64,000 nucleotides of DNA from Skermanella aerolata KACC 11604 (GTDB lineage Bacteria; Pseudomonadota; Alphaproteobacteria; Azospirillales; Azospirillaceae), in NCBI RefSeq assembly GCF_000936425.1, contig NZ_AVFK01000002.1, forward strand, positions 310,001 to 374,000, given 5' to 3'. Under the pieces are notes generated by a model, which searched no databases, was not told the DNA's origin, and saw nothing but the letters and a program-made list of their open reading frames with translations. The number at the start of each line of letters is the position of its first letter. The first letter of the stretch is position 1. Made by a program: the position numbers and the translations under genes. This document shows, piece after piece, positions 28,766 to 36,864 of this stretch.

Positions 28766-30465
28766 AGCGCATTTCCCTGAAAATCGCGGGAGCGGCCGCC
28801 GCCCTGACCGTCGGTACGGCCGGTACCGCGTTCGCTGCCGATGCGATCGCGGGCGCCGTCCAGCAGCAGGCGACCAACTGGACCGCCATCGTCATGTTCC
28901 TGCTCTTCGTGGCGGGAACCTTGGGCATCACCTACTGGGCCGCGTCCAAGACCAAGACCGCCAAGGACTTCTACTCCGCCGGCGGCGGCATCACCGGCTT
29001 CCAGAACGGTCTGGCGATCGCCGGCGACTATATGTCGGCAGCGTCCTTCCTCGGTATTTCGGCGCTGGTCTACACGTCGGGCTTCGACGGCCTGATCTAC
29101 TCGATCGGCTTCCTGGTCGGCTGGCCGATCATCCTGTTCCTGGTCGCGGAGCAGCTCCGCAACCTCGGCAAGTACACCTTCGCCGACGTGGCCTCGTACC
29201 GGCTCCAGCAGACACCGATCCGCCTGCTGGCCGCTTCCGGCTCGCTGGTCGTCGTGGCGCTCTACCTGATCGCCCAGATGGTCGGTGCCGGCAAGCTGAT
29301 CCAGTTGCTGTTCGGTCTGGAATACGTCTACGCCGTCGTCATGGTCGGCATCCTGATGATCCTGTACGTGACGTTCGGCGGCATGCTGGCGACCACGTGG
29401 GTCCAGATCATCAAGGCCGTCCTGCTGCTCTCCGGCGCCTCGTTCATGGCGATCATGGTGCTGGTCCAGTACAACTTCAACTTCGGTGCGCTGTTCCAGG
29501 CCGCCGTGGACATGCACCCGAAGCATCTGGCGATCATGCAGCCGGGTACGCTGGTCAGCGATCCGATATCCGCGATTTCGCTCGGCATCGCGCTGATGTT
29601 CGGCACCGCCGGGCTGCCGCATATTCTGATGCGCTTCTTCACCGTCGCCGACGCCAAGGAAGCCCGTAAGTCGGTCTTCTACGCGACAGGCTTCATCGGC
29701 TACTTCTACATCCTGACCTTCATCATCGGCTTCGGCGCCATCGTCCTGCTGATGAACAACCCCGAGTTCTTCCGTCCCGGTCCCGACGGCACGGTCAATC
29801 CACTGACCAACATGCTGGGCGGCAACAACATGGCGGCGATCCATCTGGCCAAGGCGGTCGGCGGTGACCTGTTCCTGGGCTTCATCTCCGCCGTCGCCTT
29901 CGCCACCATCCTGGCCGTCGTGTCGGGCTTGACGCTGGCGGGTGCTTCGGCAGTCAGCCATGACCTCTACGCCTCGGTGTTCCGCCGTGGCCGGGTTAAC
30001 GAGCAGCAGGAAATCCGGGTCTCCAAGATGGCGACCGTCGCCCTGGGTGTCCTGGCTATCGTCCTTGGCATCGCCTTCGAGCAGCAGAACATCGCCTTCA
30101 TGGTCGGTCTTGCCTTCGCCATCGCGGCGAGCGCCAACTTCCCGATCATCGTCCTGTCGATGTTCTGGTCCAAGCTGACCACCCGCGGCGCCCTGATCGG
30201 CGGCTTCATGGGCCTGATCAGCGCCACCGTGATGGTGATCCTGGGACCGACCGTGTGGGAAAGCGTGCTGGCCCACCCGAAGGGCAGCGCACCGTTCCCC
30301 TACGACAACCCGGCGATCTTCTCGGTTACGCTGGCCTTCCTCGGGTCGTGGTTCTTCTCGATCATCGACAAGAGCGAGAACGCCCGTGCCGAGGAGCGCG
30401 CCTTCGAAGCGCAGTACATCCGCTCTCAAACCGGCATCGGTGCCGAAGGCGCCTCGGCCCACTGA
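28762..30465 (+). CDS. actP: Cation/acetate symporter ActP
   Basis: A 567-residue sodium:solute symporter. An N-terminal signal-like segment (to about residue 25, ending in AFAAD) is followed by 13 predicted membrane helices. Signatures of the acetate branch include [40 protein letters not shown], the [15 protein letters not shown] segment and [11 protein letters not shown]. It is coupled to DUF485 and faces the CrbS-like kinase gene. It probably imports acetate, pyruvate or glycolate; the exact substrate is not determined by sequence. Confidence 0.94.
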   Translation: MKRISLKIAGAAAALTVGTAGTAFAADAIAGAVQQQATNWTAIVMFLLFVAGTLGITYWAASKTKTAKDFYSAGGGITGFQNGLAIAGDYMSAASFLGISALVYTSGFDGLIYSIGFLVGWPIILFLVAEQLRNLGKYTFADVASYRLQQTPIRLLAASGSLVVVALYLIAQMVGAGKLIQLLFGLEYVYAVVMVGILMILYVTFGGMLATTWVQIIKAVLLLSGASFMAIMVLVQYNFNFGALFQAAVDMHPKHLAIMQPGTLVSDPISAISLGIALMFGTAGLPHILMRFFTVADAKEARKSVFYATGFIGYFYILTFIIGFGAIVLLMNNPEFFRPGPDGTVNPLTNMLGGNNMAAIHLAKAVGGDLFLGFISAVAFATILAVVSGLTLAGASAVSHDLYASVFRRGRVNEQQEIRVSKMATVALGVLAIVLGIAFEQQNIAFMVGLAFAIAASANFPIIVLSMFWSKLTTRGALIGGFMGLISATVMVILGPTVWESVLAHPKGSAPFPYDNPAIFSVTLAFLGSWFFSIIDKSENARAEERAFEAQYIRSQTGIGAEGASAH

Positions 30466-30540
30466 TCCCGGCACCTTGCCCGGCGATCGTAAGAACGACC
30501 AACCTCCCTGACGCCAACCTGATTGGCGGATGAACTGAAT

Positions 30541-30574
30541 GGCTCTGGGAACTTGCTTCCCAGAGCCTCTTCTT
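30541..30574 (+). terminator. Intrinsic terminator after actP
   Basis: An eleven-bp perfect stem (30541-30551 with 30557-30567), a 5-base loop and a T-rich tail TCTTCTTT. It closes the DUF485-actP operon. Confidence 0.87.
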
Positions 30575-30648
30575 TATGATTATTCAATCCCGGAACATCG
30601 TGCGGTGGCATGTGTTTGGGCCTAAAACAACCGTGCTTGGAGGACATC

Positions 30649-31122
30649 ATGTCACCAGAACAGGAAGACCGTATCAAACAGCGCGCCTACGAAATCTGGG
30701 AGCGCGAAGGCTGCCCGGATGGGCGCGGCGACGTGCATTGGTCGATGGCTGTTCAGGAAATTCGTGCCGAGGACGGCTGGGTAGACGATGCGGCTGATTC
30801 GGATGGTCCGACGGACGACCTGTCGCGTCAGCTCGGATCGGCCGAGGCTGCCCTTGCGCCCGAAGGTGCGACGACCACGGCGGAGGAGCCTGCTCCTGTA
30901 AAGAAGTCGCGTGCCAAGAAGACTGCGGCGCCCAAGGTGGAGGCCGCCGAACCTGCTGAAGCTGCTGAGACCACTGAGGCTCCGAAGAAGACGCGCAAGG
31001 CCGCCGCATCCAAGCCGGCCGTCGCTGCCAAGACATCCGCATCCAAGACCGAAGCAAAGACCACGGCCGCTTCCAAGGAAGTCGCCGAGAAGCCGAAACG
31101 GGCTGCCAAGGTCAAGGCCTGA
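30649..31122 (+). CDS. DUF2934 protein with histone H1-like tail
   Basis: A 157-residue protein. The N-terminal DUF2934 motif (about residues 4-45) is EDRIKQRAYEIWEREGCPDG followed by HWSMAVQEI. The rest (about 75-157) is almost only Ala, Lys, Thr, Glu, Ser and Pro, with repeated KKxRKAAASK-like units, resembling the disordered C-terminal tails of H1-like nucleoid proteins. GGAGGA sits 5 bases before ATG 30649. The N-terminal module is widespread in alphaproteobacteria but without a proven function; the basic tail suggests nucleic acid binding, which is inference. Monocistronic by layout. Confidence 0.85.
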   Translation: MSPEQEDRIKQRAYEIWEREGCPDGRGDVHWSMAVQEIRAEDGWVDDAADSDGPTDDLSRQLGSAEAALAPEGATTTAEEPAPVKKSRAKKTAAPKVEAAEPAEAAETTEAPKKTRKAAASKPAVAAKTSASKTEAKTTAASKEVAEKPKRAAKVKA

Positions 31123-31140
31123 CGCTTCGGGAACTGTAAA

Positions 31141-31165
31141 CCGGGCGGTAAGCACAACCGCCCGG
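31141..31165. terminator. Hairpin between the convergent DUF2934 and DUF4383 genes
   Basis: A nine-bp perfect GC stem (31141-31149 with 31157-31165) and a 7-base loop, followed by a third copy of CCGGGCGG at 31171-31178 that could pair alternatively. There is no T-run, so termination strength is doubtful. Confidence 0.5.
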
Positions 31166-31193
31166 CAATGCCGGGCGGCCACGGCCAGCCTTC

Positions 31194-31616
31194 TTAGATC
31201 CGGTGGTTCGTGGTGGTCGTCGTGCTCGAATACCCGACGCTCCGGTCGGTGGCGACAAAGCCGAAATAGGCGGCGGCGATGGCGATGACGGCATGCAGCC
31301 AGATGTCATGACCGTACAGCGGGATCAGGCCGAAGGTGGTGTTGAGGCCGGGAATGATACCCATGACCGCGAGCACGGCGTAGAGGGCCGCCACGGCCTT
31401 GGAGTAACCCCGCGCGCCGGTATAGCTGCGATACGCGGCGATACCCCAGATACCGAAGACGATATGAACGACGTTGTGCAGGGCGTTGACCGGGAACAAT
31501 CCCATCAGCCGTCCGAAATTCTGCGTGACCTCGACATCGCCCACGTGTTCGGGGCTGTGCATGAGGCCCGGAACGAAGCCGGCAATGCCGATCAGCAGGA
31601 AAACAACGCCGAGCAC
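31194..31616 (-). CDS. DUF4383 four-helix membrane protein
   Basis: A 140-residue protein with four hydrophobic helices, read from a GTG at 31616. The DUF4383 features are present: a first helix VVFLLIGIAGFVPG, the amphipathic loop with GLFPVNALHNVVHIVFGIWG, and a last helix HDIWLHAVIAIAAAYFGF. The C-terminus is Thr-rich. The upstream residues in frame (RYFSL) also fit the family N-terminus but offer no start codon. The function of the family is unknown. Confidence 0.82.
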   Translation of the reverse strand: MLGVVFLLIGIAGFVPGLMHSPEHVGDVEVTQNFGRLMGLFPVNALHNVVHIVFGIWGIAAYRSYTGARGYSKAVAALYAVLAVMGIIPGLNTTFGLIPLYGHDIWLHAVIAIAAAYFGFVATDRSVGYSSTTTTTNHRI

Positions 31617-31741
31617 GAGCGAGAAGTAACGAAAGTATCCTCCACAGGTTGTGGGCTTTCCTGTGGCGGCTCAACAGCATGACCGGAGATGAGTCGCGGC
31701 CTGCGATTCGACCGAGGCAAAAAGAGTCCCGTCAATATGGT

Positions 31742-32425
31742 CTATTGGCTGTAGTTCAGCAGCTTACGCTCCACCGTTTGGAGATGGCGCCGCATGGCCT
31801 GCGCCGCCTCGTTCATGTCGCGGTCGGCGATCGCGCCGACGATCTCCTCGTGCTCCTTGAAGCTGTGGTGGTCGGGGTCAGGACGGGTCCTGTTGGCCCG
31901 CAGCCGTCCCCAGACCACGGCGCGCCGCACTGCATTCAGCGTGTCGAACATGGCGAGCAGCAGGGTGTTGCGGGTCGCCTCCGCGATGGAGCGGTGCAGG
32001 CGATTGTCCCATGACTCATACTGCCGCCAGCTTGTGGCTGAGCGTGAGCGCGCCATGCAGGTTCGCATTTCGGCGATGTCGGCAGCCGTCGCGTTCAGCG
32101 CCGCTAATCTTGTGATTTCCGGCTCGATCAGGATGCGGGTCTGCATCACTTCGGCCGGATTGGTCCTGCTGGTCGCCGTGGACAGGTCCGCGAGGCTTTC
32201 CGCCGGGCGGGCGCCGATGAAGGTGCCCTTGCCGACATGGCGCCAGAGCTGGCCTTCCGCCTCCAGGGTCGCGAGCGCCTTCCTCAACTCCCCCCGGCTG
32301 ACGCCGAGTTGCTGGCATAGCTCGCGCTCGGGCGGGAGGCGGCTGTCCACCGACAGCGGAGCCTGCGCCAGGAAAGCGCGAAGCTGGGTAAGCGTGCCTT
32401 GGGGATCGACACCGTCAGTTGTCAT
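31742..32425 (-). CDS. GntR-family (FadR subfamily) transcriptional regulator
   Basis: A 227-residue regulator. The winged helix (about residues 10-75) contains RLPPERELCQQLGVSRGELR, then LATLEAEGQLWRHVGKGTFIG. An all-helical FCD effector domain (about 95-220) follows, with conserved metal-site-type histidines (DNRLHRSIAEAT, HHSFKEHEEI, MRRHL). It is divergent from a nitrate/sulfonate-type ABC transporter operon, which it probably controls in response to the imported compound or a metabolite. An inverted repeat lies 10 bases upstream of its start. Confidence 0.92.
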   Translation of the reverse strand: MTTDGVDPQGTLTQLRAFLAQAPLSVDSRLPPERELCQQLGVSRGELRKALATLEAEGQLWRHVGKGTFIGARPAESLADLSTATSRTNPAEVMQTRILIEPEITRLAALNATAADIAEMRTCMARSRSATSWRQYESWDNRLHRSIAEATRNTLLLAMFDTLNAVRRAVVWGRLRANRTRPDPDHHSFKEHEEIVGAIADRDMNEAAQAMRRHLQTVERKLLNYSQ

Positions 32426-32434
32426 GATCTCTCA

Positions 32435-32452
32435 ACCAATGTTCGGATTGGT
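32435..32452. promoter_or_regulatory. Candidate GntR operator
   Basis: Perfect inverted repeat ACCAAT-N6-ATTGGT in the gap between the GntR gene and the divergent transporter operon, ten bases from the regulator's start. A second repeat, GGTTG-N4-CAACC (32547-32560), and the related sequence ATTGGTTAC at 32534-32542 lie further along the same gap. Palindromes with GGT/ACC arms are common for FadR-subfamily regulators; assignment is inference from position. Confidence 0.5.
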
Positions 32453-32632
32453 CAGAAGATAATCGCCCGAAACTAGGCTATTACGCAAGGGGATTGCTTG
32501 ACGTCCCATAAACAATCTGTTTACCATTGTCTTATTGGTTACGAATGGTTGGGATCAACCCACCCGGTGAGCGAAGTTCACACCACCGCCGTCATCGATG
32601 TCGGTGACAGGCGGCCTTCCTGGGAGGAAGCG

Positions 32633-33649
32633 ATGAAATTACCAACTCCATCAAGGTTTGCCCGGAAAGCGGTCCATCTCGGAGCGGCGCTGGCGCTCTC
32701 CGCCGGGCTTGGCGGCTGGGCATCCGATGCCTTCGCCGCCGGCAAGATCCGGGTCGCTTTCGGCGATATCGCGTCGGTCGAGGCGCTGGGTTTCCTGACG
32801 GCGCTGGAGCGCGCAAAGGAGCGCGGCGTCGAAATCGAGATCAATTATCTGAAGTCGGAAGACATCGCCGCCCAGGCCGTCGTCGGCGGGCAGGCTGATG
32901 TCGGCGTCGGCACGCCCTACGCTCTGCTCCAGAAGGTCCGGGCTCCCATCCGCATCTTCTACCAGATGAGCACGCTGCGCTTCTATCCCGTGGTCAACAC
33001 GGAGTTCTACAAGGATTGGTCCGACCTCAACGGCCAGGAGATCGCGGTTCATTCGCGCGGTTCCGGCACCGAGGCGATCATGAACCTGCTCGCCAAGAAG
33101 AACGGCATCAAATACGGACAGGTCAGCTACGTTCCAGGGTCCGAAGTCCGGACCGGAGCCCTGCTCCAGGGCAACGTCAAGGCGACCATCGTGGATTCGG
33201 CCGGCTGGCGGCTGCTGGAGACCAAGGCGCCCGGCAAGTTCAAGGTGCTGCCGGTCGAAGGCATCGACGCCAGCGACGAGGCGCTCTACGCCAACACCAA
33301 TTTCCTCCAGAAGGAAAAGGACGCGGTCAACATCCTGACCGAGGAATTGCTGACCACCTTCCGCGAGATCAACGCCAATCCGGCCGTGGTCACGGAATTC
33401 CGAAGCAAGTACAGCCTGCTGCCGGACCTGCCGCCCGAGGTGGTCGAGGACATCAAGCCCTACTACGCCGACGCGGTCGAGGTCGGGCTGTTCCCGGCGA
33501 ACGGCGGCGGCGCCGATGCGGCGCGCGACGACTTCGAGTTCTATACCGTGGCCGGCCAGATCCAGGGCGACCCGGCAAGCCTGAAGGTCGAGGATTTCTG
33601 GACGCTCGGGCCGCTCGATCAGGCTTTGCAGAAAGTCGGCCGCAAGTAA
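32633..33649 (+). CDS. ABC transporter substrate-binding protein, SsuA/TauA/NMT1-like
   Basis: A 338-residue exported binding protein. A Sec signal peptide (about residues 1-35, ending in DAFAAG) is followed by an NMT1/THI5-like fold (KIRVAFGDIASVEALGFL, then VVGGQADVGVGTPYALLQ and the SRGSGTEAIMNLLAKKNG segment). GGAGGAAG precedes ATG 32633. Family members bind sulfonates, nitrate, pyrimidine precursors or aromatic acids; the ligand here is not deducible. First gene of an operon with two permeases, an ATPase and a hydrolase. Confidence 0.9.
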   Translation: MKLPTPSRFARKAVHLGAALALSAGLGGWASDAFAAGKIRVAFGDIASVEALGFLTALERAKERGVEIEINYLKSEDIAAQAVVGGQADVGVGTPYALLQKVRAPIRIFYQMSTLRFYPVVNTEFYKDWSDLNGQEIAVHSRGSGTEAIMNLLAKKNGIKYGQVSYVPGSEVRTGALLQGNVKATIVDSAGWRLLETKAPGKFKVLPVEGIDASDEALYANTNFLQKEKDAVNILTEELLTTFREINANPAVVTEFRSKYSLLPDLPPEVVEDIKPYYADAVEVGLFPANGGGADAARDDFEFYTVAGQIQGDPASLKVEDFWTLGPLDQALQKVGRK

Positions 33650-34461
33650 TGGCTCATATCTCCGTCCCTAACAATGAAGTACCGGGCTGGATCAGGTGGG
33701 CGGCCACGCGGGATCACACCCTGCTGTGGCGCCTGCTGTCCCTGGGGCTGTTCGCCGGCGCCTGGGAAATCGCGGGGCAGATCCCGATCAACTACGCGCT
33801 GCCGCCGTTCTCCCAGACCTTCATGGCCTTCGTCGGCATGGTGCTGGACGGCAGCCTGATCGGGGCCTATGCCACGACGCTCCAGCCGCTCTTGATCGGC
33901 ATCGCGATCTCGGCCGTGCTGGGGGTGTCCATCGGCGTCCTTATGGGATTGCGGCCGATGGCGGAATGGCTGGCCGCTCCCGTCTTCATCGTGATGCAGG
34001 CGGCCCCGATGGCGGCGCTGATCCCGCTGATCACCTTCGTCTACGGCATCGGCATGACGTCCAAGGTGCTGGCGGTCTGCGTGCTGGCGCTGCCGGTGAT
34101 CGTGCTGAACTGCTACAAGGCGGTCCGCAACGTCAATCCGTCGCTGGTCGCGATGTGCAGGTCGTTCCAGGGGACGCGCTGGCAGCAGGTGGCGAAGATC
34201 GTCATTCCCGACGCCAGCCCGCTGATCTTCGCCGGCTTGCGGCTCGGCATCTCGGCAGGCTTCATCGGCATCGTGCTGGCCGAGCTGCTGATCACGCCGA
34301 CCGGCATCGGCGACCTGATCACCTATCACCGCTCGGTCGCCAACTATGCCGAGATGTACGCGACAGTCGTTTCCATCATCGTATTCTCCGCCGTCACCGT
34401 AGGGGGTTTGCAGCGCGTCGAGCTGACCCTGTTCCGGCCCGAGAAAAGGGAGATTGCCTGA
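33649..34461 (+). CDS. ABC transporter permease, SsuC-like (first)
   Basis: A 270-residue inner-membrane permease with about six helices. The EAA-type cytoplasmic loop is in NPSLVAMCRSFQGTRWQQVAKIVIPDASPLIFAGLRLG. Its ATG shares one base with the stop of the binding protein gene, and its own stop shares one base with the ATPase start, so all three are tightly coupled. The open frame continues upstream inside the binding protein gene but has no family similarity there. Confidence 0.9.
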   Translation: MAHISVPNNEVPGWIRWAATRDHTLLWRLLSLGLFAGAWEIAGQIPINYALPPFSQTFMAFVGMVLDGSLIGAYATTLQPLLIGIAISAVLGVSIGVLMGLRPMAEWLAAPVFIVMQAAPMAALIPLITFVYGIGMTSKVLAVCVLALPVIVLNCYKAVRNVNPSLVAMCRSFQGTRWQQVAKIVIPDASPLIFAGLRLGISAGFIGIVLAELLITPTGIGDLITYHRSVANYAEMYATVVSIIVFSAVTVGGLQRVELTLFRPEKREIA

Positions 34462-35264
34462 TGCCGGCCGCCCTGCCACGCATCCACGAGCGCCCAATGC
34501 CAGCAATCCGTGACAACATCGTCGAAGTCCGCGGCCTGTCGAAGTTCTACGGCGGCTTCCAGGCGCTCAAGGAAATCGATCTCGACTTCCCGGAAGGCGA
34601 GCTGATCTCCCTGCTGGGTCCCAGCGGCTGCGGCAAGACCACGCTGCTGAAGATGATCGCCGGCCTGCTGGAGCCTTCCGCCGGTCAGGTCTTCGTCAAG
34701 GGCAAGGCGGTCACTGGACCAGGGCCGGAGCGGGCCTTCGTCTTCCAGGACTTCGCGCTGATGCCCTGGGCGACCGTGCTTCGCAACGTCGCCTTCGGGC
34801 TGGAACTGCGCGGAACGCCAAAGGCGGAGCGGCACGAGACCGCGCGGCGCTACATCGCCGAGGTCGGTCTTGCCGGGTTCGAGGAACGCTATCCGCACGA
34901 ACTGTCCGGCGGCATGCGCCAGCGCGTCGGACTGGCCCGAGCGCTGGCGGTCAACGCCGACGTGCTGCTGATGGACGAGCCGTTCTCCGCCGTGGACGAG
35001 CAGACAAGGCGCAAGTTCCAGGAAGACCTGCTGCACCTGCGCCGCGTCCAGCGCAAGACCTTCATCTTCGTCACCCACAGCATCGAGGAAGCGGTCTACG
35101 TCTCCGATCGGATCGTCCTGCTGTCGCGCCGGCCGGGCCGGGTTTCCCGGATCATCGAGCCGGATATCCCGCGCGACGGCACGCCCGACGAAATCCGCCG
35201 CGACCGCCGGTATCTCGACACGGTCGAGGATATCTGGGACGGCCTGAAGCAGTTTGTCGATTGA
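34461..35264 (+). CDS. ABC transporter ATP-binding protein, SsuB/TauB-like
   Basis: A 267-residue ATPase. Walker A is GPSGCGKTTLL, the Q-loop is VFQDFALMPW, the signature motif LSGGMRQRVGLARAL is followed by Walker B VLLMDEPFSAVD, and the H-loop is FVTHSIEEAV. The ALMPW after the Q-loop is typical of the nitrate/sulfonate/taurine subfamily. It starts on the last base of the upstream permease stop. It probably energises both flanking permeases. Confidence 0.93.
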   Translation: MPAALPRIHERPMPAIRDNIVEVRGLSKFYGGFQALKEIDLDFPEGELISLLGPSGCGKTTLLKMIAGLLEPSAGQVFVKGKAVTGPGPERAFVFQDFALMPWATVLRNVAFGLELRGTPKAERHETARRYIAEVGLAGFEERYPHELSGGMRQRVGLARALAVNADVLLMDEPFSAVDEQTRRKFQEDLLHLRRVQRKTFIFVTHSIEEAVYVSDRIVLLSRRPGRVSRIIEPDIPRDGTPDEIRRDRRYLDTVEDIWDGLKQFVD

Positions 35265-35286
35265 GCGGGGAAGGGGAGATGCCGTC

Positions 35287-36042
35287 ATGATGCTGTTCGG
35301 TTACCGCCTGCCCATGATGTCCTCGCTGCTGGTCTGGTGCCTGATCTGGGAGATCGTCGGCCAGCTGGACCTGATGTTCCTGATCCCGCCGCTGTCTTCC
35401 GTCGTCGTCGCGATGGTCGAGCTGATTCAGACCAAGCAGTTCCTGGCCGCCACCGCCGTCACGCTGCGAAGCTTCGTCACCGGCATGGTGCTGGCCATCG
35501 TCGCCGGCGTATCGCTCGGCGTGCTGATGGGGCGGTTCCGGGCGGCGGACAGGCTGCTCGGCATGTGGGTCAACCTGTTCGTCAGCGCGCCGCTGTCGGC
35601 CCTGGTGCCGATCCTGATGATCCTGTTCGGGCTGGGCGACGCGACCATCGTCGCGACGGTCTTCCTGTTCGCGGTCTGGATCATCGCCCTGGACACCCAG
35701 GCCGGCGTCAAGCACATCTCAGGCTCGTTGGTCGAAATGAGCCGTTCGTTCGGGGCGTCGCAGCGCGACGTCTATCTGAAAATCCTGCTTTGGGCGGCCC
35801 TGCCGGAGATTCTCGCCGGCATCCGCCTGGGCATGATCCGCGGTGTGAAGGGAGTGGTGATCGGGCAGCTTCTCGTCTCGGTCATCGGTTATGGTGAGTT
35901 GTTCGAGCTTTACTCCCGCAATTTCCTGATGGAGCGGTTCTGGGCCCTGACCATTCTCGTCTTCGCTTTCGCCATCCTGGTGTCCGAACTCGTCGGCGCC
36001 ATTGAAAAACGTGTCGAATATTACGCTGGAGTCCGTCAATGA
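35287..36042 (+). CDS. ABC transporter permease, SsuC-like (second)
   Basis: A 251-residue permease of the same family as the first but clearly different in sequence. There are about six membrane helices, with an EAA-like loop in SGSLVEMSRSFGASQRDVYLKILLWAALPEILAGIRLG. AAGGGGAG lies 8 bases before ATG 35287; the frame opens earlier at 35254 but without a ribosome-binding site. Its stop overlaps the downstream hydrolase start by four bases. A second permease suggests a heterodimeric channel, as in the RibXY-type systems, rather than the usual homodimer. Confidence 0.88.
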   Translation: MMLFGYRLPMMSSLLVWCLIWEIVGQLDLMFLIPPLSSVVVAMVELIQTKQFLAATAVTLRSFVTGMVLAIVAGVSLGVLMGRFRAADRLLGMWVNLFVSAPLSALVPILMILFGLGDATIVATVFLFAVWIIALDTQAGVKHISGSLVEMSRSFGASQRDVYLKILLWAALPEILAGIRLGMIRGVKGVVIGQLLVSVIGYGELFELYSRNFLMERFWALTILVFAFAILVSELVGAIEKRVEYYAGVRQ

Positions 36043-36740
36043 GTGCCTCAAACACCGGCCGCTGGGCCTTCGAACCCGCCGCCACCCCCAGCCTGCCGAT
36101 TCGCGGCTCCGACGCTCTTTTCCCGGTCCACCGGATCTACTGCATCGGCCGTAACTTCGCCGCCCACGCGATCGAGATGGGCCACGATCCCAACCGCGAA
36201 CCGCCCTTCTTCTTCCAGAAGAACCCGGACAATCTGGTCACCGACGGCAAGTTCCCGTACCCGGACCGCTCCGACGACGTCCATTTCGAACTGGAACTGG
36301 TCGTGGCGCTCGCCAAGGGCGGCAAGAACATCCCGATCGATCAGGCACTCGACCATGTCTACGGCTACGGCGTCGGGCTCGACATGACCCGCCGCGACCT
36401 TCAGGGCGAGGCCAAGAAGCTTGGCCGTCCGTGGGAAATCGGCAAGGCGTTCGACGCGTCCGCTCCCTGCACGGAGATCATTCCGGCATCCGAACTGGGC
36501 CATCCGAACCAGGGCCGCGTCTGGATGAAGTGCGACGACGAATTGCGCCAGGAAGGCGACCTAAACCAGATGATTTGGAAGGTGCCGGAGATGATCAGCT
36601 ACCTGTCCGACTACTTCACGCTTGCCGCCGGTGACCTGATCTTCACCGGCACCCCCGCCGGCGTCGGCGCGGTCAAGCGCGGCAACGTGCTGGTCGGCGG
36701 CGTGGACGGGGTAACCGAGCTGAAGGTTTCCGTCGTTTAA
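36039..36740 (+). CDS. Fumarylacetoacetate hydrolase family protein, probable fumarylpyruvate hydrolase
   Basis: A 233-residue FAH-fold enzyme that probably cleaves a C-C bond in a 2,4-dioxo acid. The N-terminal RIYCIGRNFAAHAIEMG, the FFFQKNPD loop, the acidic metal site FELELVVALAKGG and YGYGVGLDMTRRDLQ match the fumarylpyruvate hydrolase (NagK) branch used in gentisate breakdown. The C-terminal FTGTPAGVGAVKRGN is the standard family end. It is translationally coupled to the ABC permease, so the imported compound may be degraded to such a diketo acid. The exact substrate is inferred. Confidence 0.85.
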   Translation: MSASNTGRWAFEPAATPSLPIRGSDALFPVHRIYCIGRNFAAHAIEMGHDPNREPPFFFQKNPDNLVTDGKFPYPDRSDDVHFELELVVALAKGGKNIPIDQALDHVYGYGVGLDMTRRDLQGEAKKLGRPWEIGKAFDASAPCTEIIPASELGHPNQGRVWMKCDDELRQEGDLNQMIWKVPEMISYLSDYFTLAAGDLIFTGTPAGVGAVKRGNVLVGGVDGVTELKVSVV

Positions 36741-36764
36741 GCGATCCGGTATGACCAGACGAAA

Positions 36765-36792
36765 GGGAGCATCGGCATCTAACGATGCTCCC
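36765..36792 (+). terminator. Terminator-like hairpin after the hydrolase gene
   Basis: A perfect 10-bp stem (36765-36774 with 36783-36792) and an 8-base loop, with only a weak T-content afterwards. It probably separates the first transporter operon from the aminotransferase operon. Confidence 0.6.
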
Positions 36793-36825
36793 TGGATTTC
36801 GGGAAATTAACGCTGTATCACCGAA

Positions 36826-36853
36826 AGACAGGCGGGGAATACTCCCCGCGTCT
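36826..36853 (+). promoter_or_regulatory. Hairpin at the ribosome-binding site of the aminotransferase gene
   Basis: Seven-bp GC core (36832-36838 with 36843-36849) and a 4-base loop, with outer AGAC/GTCT pairs (36826-36829 with 36850-36853). It ends directly before the GGAGG that serves GTG 36865. The location suggests a role in initiation or mRNA end protection; inference. Confidence 0.45.
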
Positions 36854-36864
36854 GGAGGTTTCTG

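Noticed and set aside
28696-30474. A 592-codon minus-strand open frame opposite actP
   Set aside because: Its Asp/Gln/His-rich composition is typical of the antisense of membrane-protein genes; actP is certain on the other strand.
35254-35286. Earlier TTG start for the second SsuC-like permease
   Set aside because: No ribosome-binding site, and it would overlap the ATPase gene. ATG 35287 has AAGGGGAG at good spacing and gives the family N-terminus.
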